From NCBI RefSeq assembly GCF_001540865.1, contig NC_033638.1, positions 7,010,836 through 7,074,835 on the forward strand: a stretch of 64,000 nucleotides of DNA, in the 5' to 3' direction. A model generated the notes under the pieces. That model was not told where the DNA came from and made no database searches. It saw only the letters and a list, made by a program, of their open reading frames with translations. The stretch comes from Ananas comosus. Taxonomy: Eukaryota; Streptophyta; Magnoliopsida; Poales; Bromeliaceae. The position numbers were made by a program, and so were the translations under genes. Below are positions 59,440 through 64,000 of this stretch, in pieces. Every line of letters starts with the position of its first letter. Positions within the stretch are counted from its first letter, which is position 1.

Positions 59440-62400
59440 TTACCATTCACTAGTTGGTCTACACAAACCTGAATAGACAGCTCTGCGGATAAGCGGATAA
59501 ATGTCTCCAGCAAAAACATCTGAATCCAGCACTTCAACATGAGGCCAGATCTGTGAAAAATTAAAGGTGCAAATAAGCAGAAATTTAACAAAAACAAAAA
59601 GTATATGAAGGTCAAAAGAGGTTTAGAGGGGTTAAAAAGGAAAAAATCTCTATGGTTCTATGGGATTCATTTTAGGCACAGATGGCAGAGAATTGGATAG
59701 AATTCAGTTCAACAATTCATTACACTAGTCTAAATCACACTATACCCTGCTTATCGACTCGGTCGAGATCTACCATATTTAGCCTTAATGCAAGGGGATC
59801 ATGTGCAACCTATTAGGTTGGCCCAACTTGACACAACCCACACAACTATCAGTTAGATCCCAATCCGCGAGTTATTCATTGCTATCTCAGTTGTAATCAG
59901 ATCAATCAAAGCAAAGACGGATAAAATATGCAAACCAATCTTTTCCACCAACTCTTATTTTCTTGTCTACTTCTCTGTGATTTCTTGCTAGTTAAAACTA
60001 ACCTCGGAAGCATATTGGCGCGAAAATGCCTTGAGATAGCCCAATGTGGTTAGACACCATTGCTCACGCTCCCCGATATTGTATTGCTTTACTCCCTCAC
60101 CGTTTGCTTGGCTGCTCGAATAGTAATGCAAATAATATAGTAATTGTCAGAGACCAATACACAAACAGGAAGGGAGGGGGGGTGTCGTGTGGGGGAAGAA
60201 GAGATAGAGAGAGAGATGGTAACAGCAATGAACTTGCCTATCATCTTTTGTTCCATTCTCATTATCCACATCCATAGTTGCCGACTCTTCGAGGTCTATA
60301 GTCATGGAGCTTACATTACCAGCTCGTAAATCAGGCAATTCCCCTTCAGGAGACACTGGAGGCAAGCGTTCTGTGAGCACATTAACGAAGCTTTTGTATA
60401 GCGATATGAACAATGCCTGTAACACATTATAAAAACAGTGAAAAAAAAAGGAATTTCAGAAAGTGTAAGTCAAGGTGGAGTATCGTAACAAAATTTCTTA
60501 TGAAATGTATATTAGCACATGATCCTGAGAGCAACGCTAGTATGGAAAGGTTTCTTTGGGAAGGGCGAGGCCTAAAAAGTTTGTGGTTGTTGAGTATAGC
60601 GCTATACAGGTTCGAGATTAATACACGTCTCATTATATATCCAATATAATACCATGTAAAAACTAGGACAACACAAACAATAAGCTACTCATTATCAACC
60701 CCAAGTTTATATCAGGAGCTTATTTTCAAATACCCAGCATCATTTTGACTACTACTTGCAGTCCAGTAAAAGAAATGCCAATTGCAACTTAGACCTTGTT
60801 TTCCTCGAGTGCTCGATCAAGAAGAGCCCCTTTTGCTTCTATTGATTCGCGTATAGAAAGCTCCTCGTCTTTTGCCTTCTCAATATAACCCTTGAGCCGT
60901 TTCAACCTCACTGGTTTTTCAGCAGGCACCGGCTGACCACCAACAATCTCGAGCTTTGCTTCAGCATCCTCATATTCTTTAATAGCTTTGGCAGTGGCTT
61001 CTTCAGCTGCCGGAACACCTTTCTCAATCAATTGGATATCCTTTCGAAGATCGGTAATGCGATTGTAAGTCTTATTGAGGGCATTCTTGAGAATCTGTGG
61101 GGAAGAAGAAAAAACAAGACCAATTCATTATGATAGGGAAGCAAACAAAAGAGGGGAAAAAAAAAATTTAGCCTCACTAGATGGTTTTTCTCATCATTAG
61201 TCAACCATCTGTTGAAAAAACAGCCATTGTTTTCTATATTACAGTGAGTTATCAAACAGTGAGGACCTTCAGAAGTTATATATAACAGCAGTAGGTTAAA
61301 AACAGACTCTGAGATAACATTTGCGCAAAGTCCAGCACTACTATTAACTTTTAAGTCATAAAAAATCGAGTTCGCAGTCTCTGCATTATTAATCAGGTCT
61401 CAAAATATTATTACCAGAAAAATTAAGCTATGTCGCACCACGCAAGTACATTACATGTCACAAGTGCATGCAATCACGCTTGCGAAATATGCATACAGCA
61501 CAAACAAGCCATACTGCCATAAATGCAGTACACACGTATTACCATTGTTCATATTTCAAGTAAATATAAAAGTCAGAAATAATAAACGCAAACTACTTCC
61601 AATTGAAGATTGTTTTTGTGAAACTTCAATTCTGTATATTTTGCAAATGAAATGACAAAGAACCTACCTCCCATGGACGATCTGAAATATGGAATTGCTC
61701 CATATTGGAGGGAGAAAACACCCATTTAACAATTGCCAAATTGGATATGAGCCGATATCCCATCATTCTATCAATAGCTATAGCAGTCATTTGTGTATTG
61801 TTCTTCCAATAGGAACCAACTACATCCATTAGCAAAACTTGCGTATCGTGATCAGGGCATAACTTGCCAATAATTTGACCATATCTTTCTAAGACGGTGA
61901 TTAGATGAGTGAAACTTTTTGAACCAATATCAAGGAGAGTCTGTGCAACAACTTCAAGTGCAAATTTGGAGCCATGCTCTGGAATTATATTTTCTTCTAG
62001 CCACGAAGAAATCTCCTGCGCGTTTTTCCTCCCTCTAACCATGTTGTTTAGATCCTTCGATAGCTTGTGGCCTTCTGTACCTTCTTGATTGTCGTCAGCT
62101 TGATATTTAAAGTTAGACCCACCCTTTGGGGGGAGCAACTCCTCCAGTCCAGCTGCTTCTTCAATACTCTGAATAAGATAATAAATAGGGCAAATGTAAG
62201 AGTCACAACAGCTACATGAAACTGTGATTATCAACAATTGTATCCATGTGTTCACATAATTCGGAGTGCAATGCACAATTAAAGTATTAGGAGAACTTTA
62301 AAGTTTCCTATCACTCCAAAGGTGGACTGCATTGACTATCAAGCCATAACTATAAGTTCAATAAGACAATCAAAAAAATTGGCAATGCTCCCATTTTATA

Positions 62401-63690
62401 GCATGCAAAAACTCAGGCAAATTTATGCTCTATGCATACCCCATTTTTGGTAAAACAAGATAACATAATGCTACCAACAATGAGCAGAATGATGACCATG
62501 ACTTGTTTTAGTAGTAATGGGTTTTTTGGTTACTAATTGTTTTTTCGGTTACTAATTGTTTAATGGACCAATGATATGAACTCATGATGTTTGATAACAT
62601 CTACTTGTTGAAGTACATACTAGATCTGATGTCAATGAATAAACCATACTTAATAAAAGAAAGGGAGATTAAAAAAAAAAAAAAAGTCACCATCACTACT
62701 AACCTGTTTGATTTTGTCAAAGTATGATAAACGAATTTCCCTTTCTAATACTTCTTGAACAAAAACCCGTTGTGGTGCCCATTTTGGAAGGTCTTTGACA
62801 TAAGCCCATTCTTGCCAAGGCCAAATGTGCTGAAAATTTGACCTGCATCAGCAATGACATTATCAAAATTGAAGAATTATATAGTAATATCATACATTAT
62901 AAAGACTAATGATAAAAGATACACAAATATCCGATACTATCTGTACTTGTATGGCGCTCAAGACAGGTTGGTGTAGGAGAAATCCAGAAAGCACAATAAG
63001 CCAGAATATGTCTTTAATGATTAAATAAATCTGCTCAACATGTACCCATGTGATGCAAGAAATTGATACCTTAAGTATAATGGAATCCTAAAAGAGCATC
63101 TAATTTTTCAAATAGATAAACTGTATTTAGTTTAACCTAACATAATATTTAAGCATCTAATTTTGCATCTAATAAAATTAGATGTTTAAAAACAATAAAG
63201 CAAGGCTTAATCAAGCATGGGTCTCTATGACCTGCTTGACAACACTTCATTGAGCACAATTCAAATCAAGCTTCAATTCACACGACACAAAAATCCAACA
63301 AAAATATCAAAGAGAAACCCATTGCAGCATATGCACTAAAATATAGGTAAAGCACCTAGCAAAAGAGTATAAACCACTAAAACCAATTAGCAAATCAATC
63401 ACCTACAAATTATATATCAACTGTCGATAGAAACCTCTTCCTGCGTAATCATGCAGTATTTAAGTAAATAAATAGACAACTAACTGTTTCTAGAGCGCTT
63501 CTTCAGTAAGCTGGCTTACTTTCAAATGCCAAACAAAAAATACAGAACTTCCACAGCGAGAATAAACTTACAAGTGATGAGAAAACCACAAAATAAGCCT
63601 AGTGCGACATTCCATATCCAGATCGCCTATTCTGTCAAAAAGAGCACGTACAGCTCCTGCTACAACAGCAGGAAATGCACCTGGCAGTGC
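59440..63690 (-). CDS. ABH1: Nuclear cap-binding protein subunit 1 (CBP80/ABH1), 3' part
   Basis: Large subunit of the nuclear cap-binding complex, which with CBP20 binds the m7G cap and acts in splicing, miRNA processing and mRNA export; Arabidopsis ABH1 mutants are ABA-hypersensitive. Only the last seven exons lie in the window (minus strand): 63690-63572, 62842-62704, 62168-61668, 61094-60795, 60416-60238, 60111-60003, 59550-59440, giving 485 residues to the stop. Earlier exons lie beyond 64000. Diagnostic stretches are ALPGAFPAVVAGAVRALF, WPWQEWAYVKDLPKWAPQRV, GSKSFTHLITVLERYGQ, AIDRMMGYRLISNLAIVKWV, GEREQWCLTTLGYLKAFSRQ and IWPHVEVLDSDVF. These belong to the second and third MIF4G-like helical domains. 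The intron between 60238 and 60111 starts with GC (AG|GCAAGT). The C-terminus (...LIRRAVYSGLCRPTSEW) departs from the Arabidopsis ending as I remember it. Confidence 0.95.
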
Positions 63691-64000
63691 CTAGAAAAAT
63701 AACATATAGAGCAAGAATCAAAATGGAAGCCATCTTCACAGCCAAGCGTATGGATCACAAAGCAAAAGTAGTGAAATAGCACATATATATAATAATCATA
63801 CAATATAAAGAACTCACACTATCAACAGCATTATGCAATACATACATATACACGAGTACATAGAGATTCATTCTTCACAGCACAGCCAGCTAATAGCATA
63901 CTTTCACAAAAGTTACAGCAACAAAGAAGAATATAGTAACTAGAAATAGAAAATGTATACTAAGTAGCAAGTGTAAACCAAAGAGGTTGACTATCAGTAT
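63691..64000. other. Intron of the CBP80 gene at the window edge
   Basis: AT-rich with no exon that continues the CBP80 frame upstream of the exon starting at 63690. Presumed to be intron up to the edge. Confidence 0.6.

Noticed and set aside
1..64000. CRISPR arrays, bacterial operons, rRNA genes, viral insertions
   Set aside because: None seen. The tandem repeats are direct head-to-tail copies without spacers, and the only retroelement coding sequence is the short Copia fragment.

Overview
The window is plant nuclear DNA, most likely from a monocot of the commelinid type. Coding exons sit in large introns with GT-AG borders. Long stretches are very AT-rich and packed with small inverted-repeat transposons. 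Two genes (the SPATA20-like gene and the PPR gene) begin with extremely GC-rich coding sequence that becomes AT-richer toward the 3' end, a gradient typical of grasses and their relatives. I suspect a bromeliad such as pineapple, but this is only an impression. Short runs of N (16694, 32209, 33412-33418, 46190-46194) show it is an assembly.

Layout. 1-6.25 kb: intergenic DNA with a probable Helitron (1208-3278) carrying a nested Harbinger-type MITE (1220-1987), plus SINE-like fragments. 6.3-14.1 kb (+): a five-finger CCCH zinc-finger protein of the ZFN-like family; its 3.8 kb intron 6 holds a 797 bp near-complete palindrome. 14.9-15.5 kb: a foldback repeat. 17.0-25.7 kb (+): a 15-exon DUF255/thioredoxin-like gene (SPATA20 family). 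26.4-28.2 kb: two foldback elements with 9 bp target-site duplications. 28.6-32.1 kb (-): a small lysine/arginine-tailed plant protein of unknown function whose penultimate exon exists in two intact copies. 32.4-33.8 kb: nested TIR elements and TA repeats. 33.9-36.0 kb (+): an intronless P-class PPR gene, followed 63 bp after its stop by a Copia fragment. 36-45.8 kb: intergenic, at least eight foldback/MITE elements, no gene seen. 46.2-54.9 kb (+): an 11-exon CW-type zinc-finger protein. 55-59.4 kb: intergenic with a 3 x 50 bp tandem repeat. 59.4-63.7 kb (-): the 3' seven exons of nuclear cap-binding protein subunit 1 (CBP80/ABH1); the gene runs off the right edge.

Functionally the genes are independent housekeeping or regulatory loci (RNA-binding zinc finger, redox-type enzyme, organelle RNA processing, chromatin reader, cap binding), not a cluster. 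The unusual content lies in gene architecture and repeats: a tandem-duplicated, phase-preserved exon; a triplicated splice acceptor; two GC-AG introns; a 22-nt exon that carries most of the CxxC motif; a family of foldback elements carrying arrays of about 27 bp palindromes; and a Helitron split by a MITE 12 bp from its end. All exon models were assembled by hand from splice sites and reading-frame continuity, and they close in frame.
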